A DNA stretch of 64,000 nucleotides from PHAA01 sp964457945 (lineage in GTDB: Bacteria; Bacillota; Syntrophomonadia; Syntrophomonadales; Syntrophomonadaceae). Under the pieces are notes generated by a model. The model saw nothing but the letters and a program-made list of their open reading frames with translations, searched no databases and was not told the DNA's origin. Positions 8,455-17,790 of this stretch are shown here, one piece after another. The DNA is taken from positions 124,001 to 188,000 of the forward strand of contig CAYWFX010000001.1 of the NCBI GenBank assembly GCA_964457945.1, given 5' to 3'. How positions within the stretch are numbered: the first letter of the stretch is position 1; every line of letters starts with the position of its first letter. A program made the position numbers and the translations under genes.

Positions 8455-8640
8455 TATCTGAAATTGGGCAAGGAATTAGGTGTAGAGTTAATTGTGTTCG
8501 GCGCTAGTCCTGCTTTACTGCCATATGCCAGGGATTTCATTCGAATAATACTGTTGGGATCCGTTTTCCAGCATATCATTTTTGAACTGCCAACAATTAT
8601 TCGTCCATAGGCAATCCCCGTATAGCCATGAAACCCGAAG
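8455..8640 (+). pseudogene. Remnant of a MATE-family efflux pump
   Basis: On the plus strand one frame reads GASPALLPYARDFIRIIL and continues LGSVFQ. After a frame change it reads GNPRIAM. Both are signature segments of MATE pumps, where they occur in this order about ten residues apart. A stop and a deletion separate them, and nothing recognisable follows. The surrounding gap 8181-8790 contains no other convincing gene; a 54-codon minus-strand ORF (8597-8761) overlaps the fragment and lacks a ribosome site. The remnant lies opposite to the neighbouring genes, so it predates the current arrangement. Confidence 0.65.
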
Positions 8641-8790
8641 CACTATACCTTCCCATTCCCCGCGCAATAAAGAACCGGGAAAACTGAATTCCTTCCAGGA
8701 CTAGGTAGCCAGGTATTGAAAAGGTGGTAACCCAAATGGTGTAGATAATGTCTTTCATCATTCGGCGATACAGAGGGGGTTTTCCTTACT

Positions 8791-11700
8791 TTAGGTTTCA
8801 AGCTCAATGAGGGGCTCTGCCGGTTGCTTCCTTCTAAAGATACCTTTTAGATCATCCAATATGGTATACATTACGGGTACTACCAGCAGGGTGAGCAAGG
8901 TGGAGGAAATCAGCCCTCCAATTATAGCTAGAGCCATCGGCTGACGCATCTCCGATCCGGTGCTTAACGCCAGAGCGGATGGCATCATGCCGCCAATCAT
9001 AGCCAAGGTGGTCATCAGAATAGGTCGTAATCGGATCAAGCCAGATTCCAGTATGGCCTCCCTGCGTCCAATCCCTTTGCTGCGACTCTGTTTAATAAAA
9101 TCCACCAAAAGTATGGCATTCTTAGTCGCAAGTCCCAATAGAAATATAATACCTATCCCTCCAACCAGGGTTAGACCACTACCACTCACATATAATGCTA
9201 TCAAAGCTCCTATAATGGCCAAGGGCAGAGAAAACATAATGGCCAGAGGATCAATGAAGCTTTCAAATTGGGCGGCTAGAATTAAAAATATAAATAGGAT
9301 TCCTAAGATCACAGCTTGTAATAAACCGCTTAAACTTTCCTGGATTGATGCCTGGTCCCCGCCCATCCCGAATCTTATTCCCTGGGGAGGAGGCAGTTCA
9401 CTATTCAATTTTTTCATAAAGACAGAACTCAGATCACCCGAAGTTATCCCTACGTAATTAGCCTGAACTTGTATTTCCCGGCTTTTATCATAACGGTTTA
9501 TGGTTGAAGAGGAAGTTGTATAAACTTTTTTAGTCAAATGATCAAGAGGGACCATTCCCGTATTAACATTTGAACTTGATAAATATATACCATCAAAATT
9601 GCTCAGATCACGGCGTTGCTCATCTTTTAGCCGAGCCCGCACATCATAGCGATCATTGCCTGCTTCATACTGCCCGACAACTGTCCCATTAAACAAGGTT
9701 CTTAAGGTAGCGGATACCGTTGCGGCACTGACTCCCAGGTCGGCAGCTACATCCCGGTCAACAACTATCTGGGCTTCGGGTTTCCCGGCTTTATAGCTGA
9801 TGCCTACATCCACAGCTCCCGGTATCTGGCTTAATAATTGTTTGGCTTTTTGGCTGTAATCCAGGAGCTGCTCAAAATCATCCCCCTTAATGTGAAGCGT
9901 ATAATTCTTAATAGTATAACGCGCTCCGCTTGATGATTCGAATATGGATAAGTCAAGTCCGGGGATATTTTTTAATTCCTCCCGCATTTTGGCTCCGATT
10001 TGATCAGCACTTTCTTTTCTATCCTGCTTATCTGTCAGGTCAACATTTAGACTGACATTGTTTGGTTTTACCGTTGTATAAATATTGCGAACATCGGGAT
10101 ATTTTTTAACAATCGTTTCCATAAGCTTGGCTTGCTTTTCTGCTACATCCAGGGTTAGTCCCGAATCCAAACCAGCACTGATTGTGATTTTCCCATTGTC
10201 CTGAACCGCTTCAAAGCTCATGCCCATCTGCGGTATTAAAGCCAGACTGAAAATAAACAGAATAGCAGTAATAAGCATAGTCTTCTTGCGATTACTCAGT
10301 ACCATACTTAATAAGTTTCGGTAATAGACTGCCAGCTGATCAAATAATTGATTAAACCCGGCTAGAAATCTTCCTACGGGCCCCTTGGGCTGCTGGTCTT
10401 TTTCTTCTTTAATGTAGCGGGAAGCCAATAACGGCACCAGGGTAAAAGATACGAATAAAGAAAGCAGCACACTGAAAGCTATAGTTAAACCGAATTCCTT
10501 AAAAAATTTTCCCAGCATTCCACCCATCATGGCCATAGGCAGGAATACAGCTACTACCGTAAATGTAGTTGCCATAACCGCCAAACTGATTTCCGTGGTT
10601 CCATCCCGAGCCGCTTGCAGTGGGGATTTGCCCATACGCAAATGCCTGATAATATTTTCAATAACCACTATAGAATCGTCTATCAACAGTCCCACTGCCA
10701 GGGAAAGGCCCATCAGGGTCATGTTATTCAAAGTAAAATTCATAAACTTCAGAGCTGCAAAGGTGGTAATAATTGATGTTGGCAGAGAGATGGCACTGAT
10801 AGCTGTACTGGCCGCTCCCCGCAGAAACAGAAACACTACCAGGACCGCGAGCAAACAGCCTTCAAGCATGGTTTCTTCAGCATTGTTAACCGATCTACGT
10901 ATGGTGGCAGAATTATCACTGACTACATCGATTCTCACCCCGACTGGAAGACTGGCTTGCATTGCCGCGATTTTCTTTTTGATATTATCAGCAACTATAA
11001 CTGTATTGGTACCGGACTGCTTAACGATATCGATGCCTATACATTTTTTATCATTGTAATAGGATAAACTGTCCCCGTCCTTAAAACCGTCGATGACTTC
11101 AGCAACATCGCGCACCCTTATCTCAGTTCCATTGCGGGTGGCCAGAAGTATATTGTTAAAATCTTTCACATTCTTAATGCTGCCATAGGTTCGCAGGGTA
11201 ATTTCCCGGGAGTTGTCTCTAACTGTGCCACTGGGGCTGTCAATATTATCGCTTCGCAAACTATTTAGAACCTGATCGGTGGTAAGCGCAAAAGCGGCTA
11301 GTTTTTCTTTATCCAGCTTGATTTGAATTTCCCGTTCCTGTAGGCCAAAGGTGGTAATGGATCCAACTCCGCTAACGGTATTAAGTTCGGGGATTATAGT
11401 ATCATCTACCAGTTGTGACATATCCCGGGCGCTAAGATCCCCGGTAAGAGCCAGAGATATAATAGCCTGGGCATTAATGTCGAACTTCAAAATAAGCGGT
11501 TCCTCAGTATCGCCGGGCAGCGTGGCGCGAACACTATCTATTTTGGTGCGTACATCCTGGGCCGCCACGTCCACGGACTTCTTATCGTCAAATTCGATAA
11601 TAGTCACGGAATAGCCTTCGCTGACGTTACTGGTAATGTGTTTAACCCCAGAAATCTGTCCTACTTCTTCTTCTATTTTTCTGGTGACTTTTGACTCTAC

Positions 11701-11874
11701 CTGATCGGGAGAAGCACCCGGCAGTGTAATTACTACAGCAATGTAAGGTATATCGAACTCCGGCACGTCATTCAGGGCCAGACCCCTGAACCCGGTTATT
11801 CCCAGAGCAATTAGAGCAATAATGACCACAAAAGCAAAGACGGGACGTTTAAGACTGATGTTGGTTAAAAACAT
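8791..11874 (-). CDS. RND-family efflux transporter (HAE1/AcrB type)
   Basis: The inner-membrane, proton-driven pump subunit of a multidrug efflux complex, 1027 residues with the usual twelve helices and two large periplasm-side loops. Helix 4 carries the proton-relay pair in GLLIDDSIVVIENI. The first loop begins with the family's LPGASPDQVESKVTRKIEE segment. The second half repeats the plan (AQFESFIDPLAIMFSLPLA, NAILLVDFIKQ). It follows the fusion-protein gene by two bases with a GGGGG ribosome site, so the two are co-translated. No TolC-like outer-membrane gene is in the window; the RND pair may work without one or with a distant partner. Substrate unknown. Confidence 0.93.
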   Translation of the reverse strand: MFLTNISLKRPVFAFVVIIALIALGITGFRGLALNDVPEFDIPYIAVVITLPGASPDQVESKVTRKIEEEVGQISGVKHITSNVSEGYSVTIIEFDDKKSVDVAAQDVRTKIDSVRATLPGDTEEPLILKFDINAQAIISLALTGDLSARDMSQLVDDTIIPELNTVSGVGSITTFGLQEREIQIKLDKEKLAAFALTTDQVLNSLRSDNIDSPSGTVRDNSREITLRTYGSIKNVKDFNNILLATRNGTEIRVRDVAEVIDGFKDGDSLSYYNDKKCIGIDIVKQSGTNTVIVADNIKKKIAAMQASLPVGVRIDVVSDNSATIRRSVNNAEETMLEGCLLAVLVVFLFLRGAASTAISAISLPTSIITTFAALKFMNFTLNNMTLMGLSLAVGLLIDDSIVVIENIIRHLRMGKSPLQAARDGTTEISLAVMATTFTVVAVFLPMAMMGGMLGKFFKEFGLTIAFSVLLSLFVSFTLVPLLASRYIKEEKDQQPKGPVGRFLAGFNQLFDQLAVYYRNLLSMVLSNRKKTMLITAILFIFSLALIPQMGMSFEAVQDNGKITISAGLDSGLTLDVAEKQAKLMETIVKKYPDVRNIYTTVKPNNVSLNVDLTDKQDRKESADQIGAKMREELKNIPGLDLSIFESSSGARYTIKNYTLHIKGDDFEQLLDYSQKAKQLLSQIPGAVDVGISYKAGKPEAQIVVDRDVAADLGVSAATVSATLRTLFNGTVVGQYEAGNDRYDVRARLKDEQRRDLSNFDGIYLSSSNVNTGMVPLDHLTKKVYTTSSSTINRYDKSREIQVQANYVGITSGDLSSVFMKKLNSELPPPQGIRFGMGGDQASIQESLSGLLQAVILGILFIFLILAAQFESFIDPLAIMFSLPLAIIGALIALYVSGSGLTLVGGIGIIFLLGLATKNAILLVDFIKQSRSKGIGRREAILESGLIRLRPILMTTLAMIGGMMPSALALSTGSEMRQPMALAIIGGLISSTLLTLLVVPVMYTILDDLKGIFRRKQPAEPLIELET

Positions 11875-11876
11875 CT

Positions 11877-12977
11877 TTAAACCCCCTGTCCGCTAATCTC
11901 AACCGCATCACCATCCTGCATGCCGTTAAGGTTGCTAACAATTACGTTTTCTCCTGCCTTTATACCTGATATGACCTCGGTTACATCGTTTTGAATCTCC
12001 CCTATGCTTACCGAATGCTTACGGGCCACATTATTCTCTATCGTAAAAACGGAATAACTGCCTTCCTTGCCAACCAAGGCTGCCAACGGTATACTAAGAA
12101 TTTCTTTCTTCTGCTCATTGGCTATTTCAATATAGCCGAATACACCGGAACGAAGCTTGCCATCTGCATTGTCTATCTGAATCTGGCAGTCAAAAACCCG
12201 AGCCGAAGCATCTGCCGATGCACCAATGTTTTTGACTATCCCCTCATAAGTGTTGGCATCATCCTTGGATAGTTTTAAAGTGGCTTTTTGTCCCACCTTT
12301 ACTTTGTCCAGATCGCTCTGCTTAAGTTGTACGACTGCCTTGATGGATGTAGTATTTTTTACTGTGGCCAGAATCGTTCCCGGACTGACATACTGGCCCA
12401 AACTGACATTTTTTTCATTAACTTCGCCGCTAATGGGAGCCCGCAATACGGAATTATTCAAGGAATTATTTATACTCTGTATATTCACTTGCTCGGCTTG
12501 AAGGTTGGCTTTGGCCAGCTTCAGTGCCGTTTCGGCATCTTCAATAGCAGATTTTGAGGCAGCACCGCTGTCAAAAAGGGCTTTGGTTCTGTCAAAACTC
12601 CGTTGGGATGAATCCAGAGTGGCTTGCAGCTTCTCAAGATTGATTTGTGCCGCTTGCAACTGGTTTCTCAAATCCTCGTCATCCAGAGCTATCAATGCCT
12701 GTCCCTGGGATACCATGTCGCCATCCTCAAACAAGATGCGTACTATCTGTCCGGATATTTTGCTTCCCACAATCCCTTTTTCAACCGGTGCCAGATTAGC
12801 CTTAAGCGATAATGCAGATGTAGATTCGACTGTCTTGGCCTGCTGCACTTGAACGGCAACTTTATTGAATGCCTGTACAGATTGGTTTTTTGCTCCCGAA
12901 TGCTTAAATACGCTTATTCCGCCAACCACAAGTACCAGTGCCAATACGATTAATCCCCATTTCTTTGGTTTACTCAC
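11877..12977 (-). CDS. RND efflux periplasmic adaptor (membrane fusion protein, HlyD/AcrA family)
   Basis: The protein links the RND pump to the outside. It has an N-terminal membrane anchor (residues 7-24), a biotinyl-lipoyl half motif GQALIALDDEDLRNQL, a long alpha-helical hairpin (about 80-150), the second lipoyl half SVLRAPISGEVNEKNVSLGQYV, and beta-barrel and membrane-proximal domains. I choose the GTG at 12977 (366 residues) because AGGAG precedes it and the anchor then starts at once; the frame stays open 41 codons further upstream, but those codons do not look like a signal sequence. It is the first gene of the two-gene pump operon. Confidence 0.88.
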   Translation of the reverse strand: MSKPKKWGLIVLALVLVVGGISVFKHSGAKNQSVQAFNKVAVQVQQAKTVESTSALSLKANLAPVEKGIVGSKISGQIVRILFEDGDMVSQGQALIALDDEDLRNQLQAAQINLEKLQATLDSSQRSFDRTKALFDSGAASKSAIEDAETALKLAKANLQAEQVNIQSINNSLNNSVLRAPISGEVNEKNVSLGQYVSPGTILATVKNTTSIKAVVQLKQSDLDKVKVGQKATLKLSKDDANTYEGIVKNIGASADASARVFDCQIQIDNADGKLRSGVFGYIEIANEQKKEILSIPLAALVGKEGSYSVFTIENNVARKHSVSIGEIQNDVTEVISGIKAGENVIVSNLNGMQDGDAVEISGQGV

Positions 12978-13161
12978 TATTCTCCTGCCCCCTTCCCATT
13001 TTTTCTTCAAGACAACTTGGCCCATAAACGGCGAACCTATTGTTAAAAGCTGTATGGGACCCATGAGATACATACCCTCCGGTTTCCATGACCAAGGCAC
13101 AGGCTTTCAGAAACAGAGGAGTCCAGCGTGAAGCTTATTGCCTTCCCCTGGGTGGTTGATT

Positions 13162-13205
13162 AACCGGGCCACACCGGTTGCTTTGCCTGCCGTTGTGGCC
13201 CGGTT
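13162..13205. repeat. Perfect 12-bp inverted repeat upstream of the RND operon
   Basis: AACCGGGCCACA and its exact complement are separated by 20 bases, in the gap between the hydrolase terminator and the adaptor gene. There is no T-run, so termination is unlikely; an operator or a transcript leader structure for the pump operon is more probable. In the same gap (12978-13278) one minus-strand frame stays open for about 38 codons (starting near LQKQGVEKVRG) without a start signal. I do not call it a gene. Confidence 0.5.
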
Positions 13206-13278
13206 CCCTGCAAGTAATTACCCGAAGGATTGACAATACCTCTGACCTTTTCCACACCCTGCTTTTGCAGCGAATTCC

Positions 13279-13309
13279 AAAAAACTGCTCTTGTCATTAA
13301 AGAGCAGTT
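13279..13309 (-). terminator. Intrinsic terminator of the DUF3795-hydrolase gene
   Basis: A perfect 10-bp stem (AACTGCTCTT and its complement) with a seven-base loop is followed by six T on the minus strand. The hydrolase stop codon lies within the stem-loop, so the terminator overlaps the 3' end of the gene. Confidence 0.85.
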
Positions 13310-14637
13310 AAATACCTCTTTAAAAACTCTAGGGTCTTCTCTATTATTTCATGGGTCCGAGGATTGTCATTCATTATTTCGAAAGCGTGCACTCCGGTGG
13401 GATGATTATAGATATCAATATGAATATTATTTTCAAGTGCTGCCCTGATAAAATTATCAAGCGAGTTAAGAATCGTAGGAATCTGATCCATACCGGCCCG
13501 AGCAACGAGTATCGGAGCTATTTTATCCGGGTGTTGACTCAATAGCTGAACTGGTGAATTTTCCTCAGCCTGCTCATCCGTTCTGCCAAACAAATTACAT
13601 ATAGATGTAAAATCGCCAAAACCGTAGTATGCCACCATACATTTTATATAAGCGGGGCTGTTATGAATGCCCGCATATAGACCGAAGGGGGCGCCCATAG
13701 AAAATGACCAGATGGCTATTTGGTTCTTATCTATACCATACTCGTCAGCATTATCAATCAGAAACGCTAAAAGATTCTCTATATCGCTGATTACGTCTTT
13801 TATCCCAGCGCCCTGCATCAGCACGCGATGATTAAAGGCAGCCGCAGCAAACCCTGAAGCCGCTATTACCCGGCCCAGAGAGGTGAATGATCCCGAGTCT
13901 TTAATATTCGGAACCGGCGCTTCACCGTGTACAAGTACTACCAGCGGAAGTTTTTGGCCCGGCAAGGGATTGGGCGGGAAGTATAAGTCCAAAAGCAGCT
14001 CGCTTCCTTGCTCAACACTATAGGCGATGTCTTTTTGGATGCTGGCCAAATCCATTCCCTCTAGCTTAAAAACAACCTTCTTTTTGAAAAGTTCATCCGG
14101 GTCAGGCATTTTCATCATTTGGAAGACGCTTGTGTCAAAAGTGTTTTTATAGGGTTTTAGGTCTCCCAAGTCTTTGCCGCAGTTGGAGCAGTGGGTGGCA
14201 TACCAGGTATAGTTGGTCTGACAATCAGGACATTTCCATTGTGCTTCCTGTTCTTCCAGCCAACTGCTTGCCCCCTTACTCAGAATCGTTTGTAGATTAG
14301 TCGCAATCGTGCTCATATGGGGTAGTTTATCGAACAAGAATTTCGCGATTTCCGTATCCGGGTTAAAATTCTGGCAAGGAAAATCAGGGCAACTGAGGCA
14401 GCGTTCAACACCCTTTTCCCTGGCACAGGCTCTAATAGCGCACTTGGCACAACCTCCAAACTCGGCAGCGCCTCCAAACACCGTATCCGTTTTACAACCG
14501 TGGCATTTCAGTTCCGCACCCGCTTCATCACTCCAAAAGCAGGCGAAAGGGTCCTTGATACCTGACTGGTAAGCTTTTATGATGGAGCATCCTCCACAAT
14601 ATAATCCGCAGTATGAATCATAATTAAAATCACTCAT
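13297..14637 (-). CDS. DUF3795/zinc-ribbon protein fused to an alpha/beta hydrolase
   Basis: A 446-residue three-part protein. Residues 1-95 are a DUF3795 cysteine-rich module (YCGLYCGGCS, then CHGC, CAKC, CLSCPDFPC). Residues 136-153 hold a CPDC...CSNC zinc ribbon. Residues 205-446 are an alpha/beta hydrolase of dienelactone-hydrolase type with the oxyanion motif LVHGEA and nucleophile motif SFSMG (Ser313; the usual first Gly is Ser). The C-terminal GVHAFE gives the likely catalytic His. Metal-binding N-terminal modules on such hydrolases are unusual; the substrate is unknown. Two decayed fragments of the same gene occur in the window (near 5083 and 20686), so it belongs to the duplicated acyltransferase block. 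An intrinsic terminator overlaps its end. Confidence 0.82.
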   Translation of the reverse strand: MSDFNYDSYCGLYCGGCSIIKAYQSGIKDPFACFWSDEAGAELKCHGCKTDTVFGGAAEFGGCAKCAIRACAREKGVERCLSCPDFPCQNFNPDTEIAKFLFDKLPHMSTIATNLQTILSKGASSWLEEQEAQWKCPDCQTNYTWYATHCSNCGKDLGDLKPYKNTFDTSVFQMMKMPDPDELFKKKVVFKLEGMDLASIQKDIAYSVEQGSELLLDLYFPPNPLPGQKLPLVVLVHGEAPVPNIKDSGSFTSLGRVIAASGFAAAAFNHRVLMQGAGIKDVISDIENLLAFLIDNADEYGIDKNQIAIWSFSMGAPFGLYAGIHNSPAYIKCMVAYYGFGDFTSICNLFGRTDEQAEENSPVQLLSQHPDKIAPILVARAGMDQIPTILNSLDNFIRAALENNIHIDIYNHPTGVHAFEIMNDNPRTHEIIEKTLEFLKRYLTAL

Positions 14638-14682
14638 TAATATAACTCCTTTCCAATATTTTAATTAATTGCCATATTCGTT

Positions 14683-15354
14683 TTACCAAATTGATGGAAT
14701 CAACCGATAATGTATCTTCAGACAATAATCTTTGTACCCTGGAAGCTCTCTTAACAGCAGTTCCTCTTCGTTTTTTATCCTGATGACCGTCCATGGTATA
14801 TAAAGAAGACCAGGTATGATAGCCCAATAGGAACCCAAGGCCAGGGGAGCAAATAATATCATCACCACCAGTCCTGTGTACATGGGATGACGTATTATGG
14901 CGTAGGGGCCGGTTGCTATAATCTGCTGTTCTTCCTCAACCTTTATATTGGCTGAAGCGTAGCTGTTTTCCTTAAAAACTATGATGATAAAAACGTAGCC
15001 CAGGAAAACCATAAGATTAGCAGCAATAACCGCCCAAACCGGCACCGTTGACCAGTGAAAGCGAAAGTCAAAGCCCGGAACCAAATAGGCCAGAAAATAC
15101 AGGTTTAAGAAAGCAGGAATTTTTTTCACCGTTTCCTGGTCTTTAACCTGCGTTCGCCCGACCAATAATTCGGGGCTTCTTTTGAAGAAATAGACTGTAA
15201 TGAAAAGGGTGAGGGCCGAAAATATCGTCCAATAAATCCAGGCCTGCCAGTACCTTAGAGAGCCGGCGGAAACAAAAAATACCAGGCCCAACACAATAAT
15301 ACCGACGATTGGTGCCCTAAATGCTTTTGACTTTGAGAGTTCAGTATTTCCCAT
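14683..15354 (-). CDS. Isoprenylcysteine carboxyl methyltransferase-like membrane protein
   Basis: A 223-residue membrane protein with five to six helices and the ICMT/PEMT signature GPYAIIRHPMYTG followed by an EEELLLRELPGYKDYC segment. Members methylate carboxyl groups or small lipophilic substrates with SAM at the membrane. I choose the ATG at 15354 because AGGAGGT lies nine bases upstream; the frame extends a further 13 codons. It precedes the hydrolase fusion by 45 bases and follows the first acyltransferase, all on one strand. A broken copy of its first codons lies at 16760-16827. Substrate unknown; a fatty or isoprenoid acid made in the same block is conceivable. Confidence 0.82.
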   Translation of the reverse strand: MGNTELSKSKAFRAPIVGIIVLGLVFFVSAGSLRYWQAWIYWTIFSALTLFITVYFFKRSPELLVGRTQVKDQETVKKIPAFLNLYFLAYLVPGFDFRFHWSTVPVWAVIAANLMVFLGYVFIIIVFKENSYASANIKVEEEQQIIATGPYAIIRHPMYTGLVVMILFAPLALGSYWAIIPGLLYIPWTVIRIKNEEELLLRELPGYKDYCLKIHYRLIPSIW

Positions 15355-15420
15355 CAATTCCCCACCTCCTAATTCTACAATAGCGCCCTGCAAGCCACGG
15401 GCATACTTCCTTTCATATCT

Positions 15421-16725
15421 TTACAGGGAGCTTAATTCCTTCTCCATTAAATCCATAAATGCTTCGACCTCTTCTTTCCTATGTGAAGGTTCACAGTAAC
15501 TCACTAACAGGGTCAAGGTTCTATTGTAAGTACTGACCGCCAGCAAAAAACCAGGTGCATAAATGGTTGGGGTAACAATATAAGCATCACTGGCAACGAT
15601 CTGTCCAAACTGCAAAGTACTAATTATCCCCATATTAGATAAAACTGGAGAGGCCTTTCCCGTTTCAACACACTGCTGCCTAGCCGCTTGAAAAAGACCA
15701 AGTAGTTGTGAATAATCAATAGTGCGTTGTGCTTCGATTAACACCGCACGAGTTAACTCTACTTGTGCATTCTTTAATCCCTCAATAGACTCAGACACCC
15801 TTTTTAATGTCTCTATAAAGGATTCTTCCTCCATCCGGTAGATGCTAGGAATCATGACCACTGACAGATTGCATATATCCTGAGAAGGGCTGGTTTTAAA
15901 AGATCGCCGCAGATCAATGGTTACACAAATCTCCGTGTCATCCCCTGCCGGTGGGTTCATCATTTCAAACATACTTCTATAAAATGAGGTTAGAATTATG
16001 TTATTGATGGTTACTGAATGAGTTTTGCCAAATGCTTTAATCTTATCGAAAGATTCATCAGCAAAACGGCGCATGGATATATGCATTTCCTTTGACTCAA
16101 CACCATGATAGGGGAAGGCCCAGGTGGGAGGCAAAACTGGAGCCTGGGGATCTAATAATGCCAATGGCTCCCGAATACCCAGCGCATCGAAATAACTTTT
16201 CTGATCCAGTCGGCGCTCCGTATTCGGCTCAGGTTTATAATTGGGGTCCTTCTGCAAGCTTGAGTAAATGACAGCCAGCAACTGTAAATATTGCTTAAGA
16301 CCTCCTGCGTCAGCACAGGCATGACAAATCTTGACACAAAGGAACTCCCCATCTTGAGTACGTATTAACCGGACATTGAGCTGCTGCTCTTCATAAGCAA
16401 AAGGGCTTTTTAAAAACTGCTCCACGGCTTCTTGTCTATTATTATTTTGTACAAAATCAAACCATTGCATTTCATCTATGTTTTCAAAACGCTGCCAATA
16501 GGCTTGCTTATCATCTTCGATAAAGCGACAACCTAATACCGGTTCGGCATCCATAGTTAATCTAACCGCTTTTTTTAGAATATCCGTATCCAAGTATTGA
16601 TCGAATTTAATAACCGCTTGTATCTGTATATTTGAGAATCCGTACTTAAATAAATAATTAGCTCGATCAAGCCCAGTTACCGGTAATATGGGAGGAATTC
16701 CATTATCCCATGAGTTTACTTTCAT
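15421..16725 (-). CDS. Condensation-domain-like acyltransferase, paralogue 1
   Basis: A 434-residue protein of the CoA- or carrier-dependent acyltransferase superfamily (condensation domain, alcohol acetyltransferase and Pap relatives). The catalytic HxxxD is present in CHACADAGG (His135, Asp139), but the usual doubled His and final Gly of HHxxxDG are changed. Other conserved blocks are RLTMDAEPVLGCRF, TWAFPYHG, and the C-terminal GFLLAVSTYNRTLTLLVSY. It has no carrier or adenylation domain, so it is a stand-alone enzyme; ester or amide formation on a small alcohol or amine is likely. It is closest by eye to paralogues 4 and 5 (RRLDQKSYF in all). It is separated from the other copies by regulatory and methyltransferase genes. 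Confidence 0.82.
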   Translation of the reverse strand: MKVNSWDNGIPPILPVTGLDRANYLFKYGFSNIQIQAVIKFDQYLDTDILKKAVRLTMDAEPVLGCRFIEDDKQAYWQRFENIDEMQWFDFVQNNNRQEAVEQFLKSPFAYEEQQLNVRLIRTQDGEFLCVKICHACADAGGLKQYLQLLAVIYSSLQKDPNYKPEPNTERRLDQKSYFDALGIREPLALLDPQAPVLPPTWAFPYHGVESKEMHISMRRFADESFDKIKAFGKTHSVTINNIILTSFYRSMFEMMNPPAGDDTEICVTIDLRRSFKTSPSQDICNLSVVMIPSIYRMEEESFIETLKRVSESIEGLKNAQVELTRAVLIEAQRTIDYSQLLGLFQAARQQCVETGKASPVLSNMGIISTLQFGQIVASDAYIVTPTIYAPGFLLAVSTYNRTLTLLVSYCEPSHRKEEVEAFMDLMEKELSSL

Positions 16726-16759
16726 TTTTTCCTGACTCCTTTCTCGCTTTAGGTCAACC

Positions 16760-16827
16760 CAGCTAAATTAGCAATAACAATCGTACCTAAATGCTTTTGA
16801 CTTTGATAGTTTAGTGGTGCTTTCCAT
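16760..16827 (-). pseudogene. Broken 5' end of an ICMT-like gene
   Basis: On the minus strand an AGGAGGTGGG site and ATG are followed by codons reading LSKSKAFR. These match residues 6-13 of the intact membrane methyltransferase at 14683-15354, and the DNA run AAATGCTTTTGACTTTGA is shared. After about 14 codons the frame is lost and a stop follows. It is a start-region scrap of a second copy, located just upstream of acyltransferase paralogue 1. Confidence 0.7.
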
Positions 16828-16917
16828 AGAACCCACCTCCTGATTCTTGCAATAATTCCCCAATAGTGATGGTTAATTTAGCGATAAAATTTATCCTCCT
16901 TCCCAGAGCATCGTCAG

Positions 16918-17769
16918 TCATCTACCTTTTGTCTTCGTCTTACCACCCGTTTGTTGGCTAATCTCGGGATAGAGATACTGTTGGTACAGCTGCTCATACT
17001 TTATCCGGGCGGGTGGGAGAACGCCGATAATTATTTCATTGCGTAAGCTGTAAAGAGGTTGGGTTAGTCCGAATTGTTGGGCGAGATCCTCTAACAAAGG
17101 TATACTTTTGATAAATTCGGCAGTTTCCCGGGCGAGATGTTCAATCTGAGGATCATCCTCGGAAAGATGGTCTAGCCTGACAATACGTGCCCCATAGTCC
17201 AAAGCTATTTGGTACTCCCCAGGGTGTGTTTTCCAAAACTCGGCCAGGGTCCGAAAACAGTCCTGGTAATACTCGCCCCATTGGGAATCATCCAGAATGC
17301 CGCATAATCTTCGCTGCTGGTTATAAATTTCCGGACAGGTTCGAGCATATTTTTCAAATTGATCCGCTCCCAGGATCTCAGCGCCTATTTGAAAAGAAGA
17401 GGATTCAAAAGAGTTCTCATCCAGGTGTACCATGTCTTCGCCCAGCAATTTCTCAATCTTCGCTATTCGTACTTCAATGCTTTTCTTGTCGCTTAGTAGC
17501 TCATACCGCAAGGACTGCAAGACTTCCGGCCAAGCTCTATTGTTGGATACATCCCCCAATATTTCCTTGATGCGTTTGAGATCCAACCCCAGGGATTTTA
17601 AGTATTTGATTAACCGCATGCGATTCAGCTCTGCCGGTCCGTATAAACGGTATCCCCCCGAAGAACGCTCCGGCTCTTGAAGTAAACCGATTTTATGGTA
17701 ATAGATAATAGTTTTTAGTGTAGTACCAGTCAACTTAACAAAATCGCTGATTTTCATCCGCTTCTCCAC
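16918..17769 (-). CDS. MerR-family transcriptional regulator
   Basis: A 283-residue regulator. Residues 5-75 are a MerR winged helix (KISDFVKLTGTTLKTIIYYH, then GYRLYGPAELNRMRLIKYLKSLG). A dimerising coiled coil follows, and the C-terminal 160 residues form an unassigned helical effector domain without the Cys cluster of metal sensors. MerR proteins twist promoters with over-long spacers; this gene's own promoter has a 19-bp spacer with a dyad, indicating autoregulation. It starts with GTG behind AAGGTGGGA. It lies within the acyltransferase block and is a candidate regulator for part of it, and possibly for the MerR-type promoter at 1755. Confidence 0.88.
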   Translation of the reverse strand: MEKRMKISDFVKLTGTTLKTIIYYHKIGLLQEPERSSGGYRLYGPAELNRMRLIKYLKSLGLDLKRIKEILGDVSNNRAWPEVLQSLRYELLSDKKSIEVRIAKIEKLLGEDMVHLDENSFESSSFQIGAEILGADQFEKYARTCPEIYNQQRRLCGILDDSQWGEYYQDCFRTLAEFWKTHPGEYQIALDYGARIVRLDHLSEDDPQIEHLARETAEFIKSIPLLEDLAQQFGLTQPLYSLRNEIIIGVLPPARIKYEQLYQQYLYPEISQQTGGKTKTKGR

Positions 17770-17790
17770 TGTTATCCCACCTTCGTAGCC

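Noticed and set aside
8274..8579. 101-codon minus-strand ORF
   Set aside because: It lies opposite the MATE remnant and has no start signal; it is best explained as a shadow of decayed sequence.
8597..8761. 54-codon minus-strand ORF after the RND pump
   Set aside because: The sequence looks partly coding, but there is no ribosome site and it overlaps the plus-strand MATE match.
12978..13100. N-terminal extension of the RND adaptor and a 39-codon overlapping ORF
   Set aside because: A good ribosome site directly precedes the GTG at 12977, and the membrane anchor follows that start immediately.
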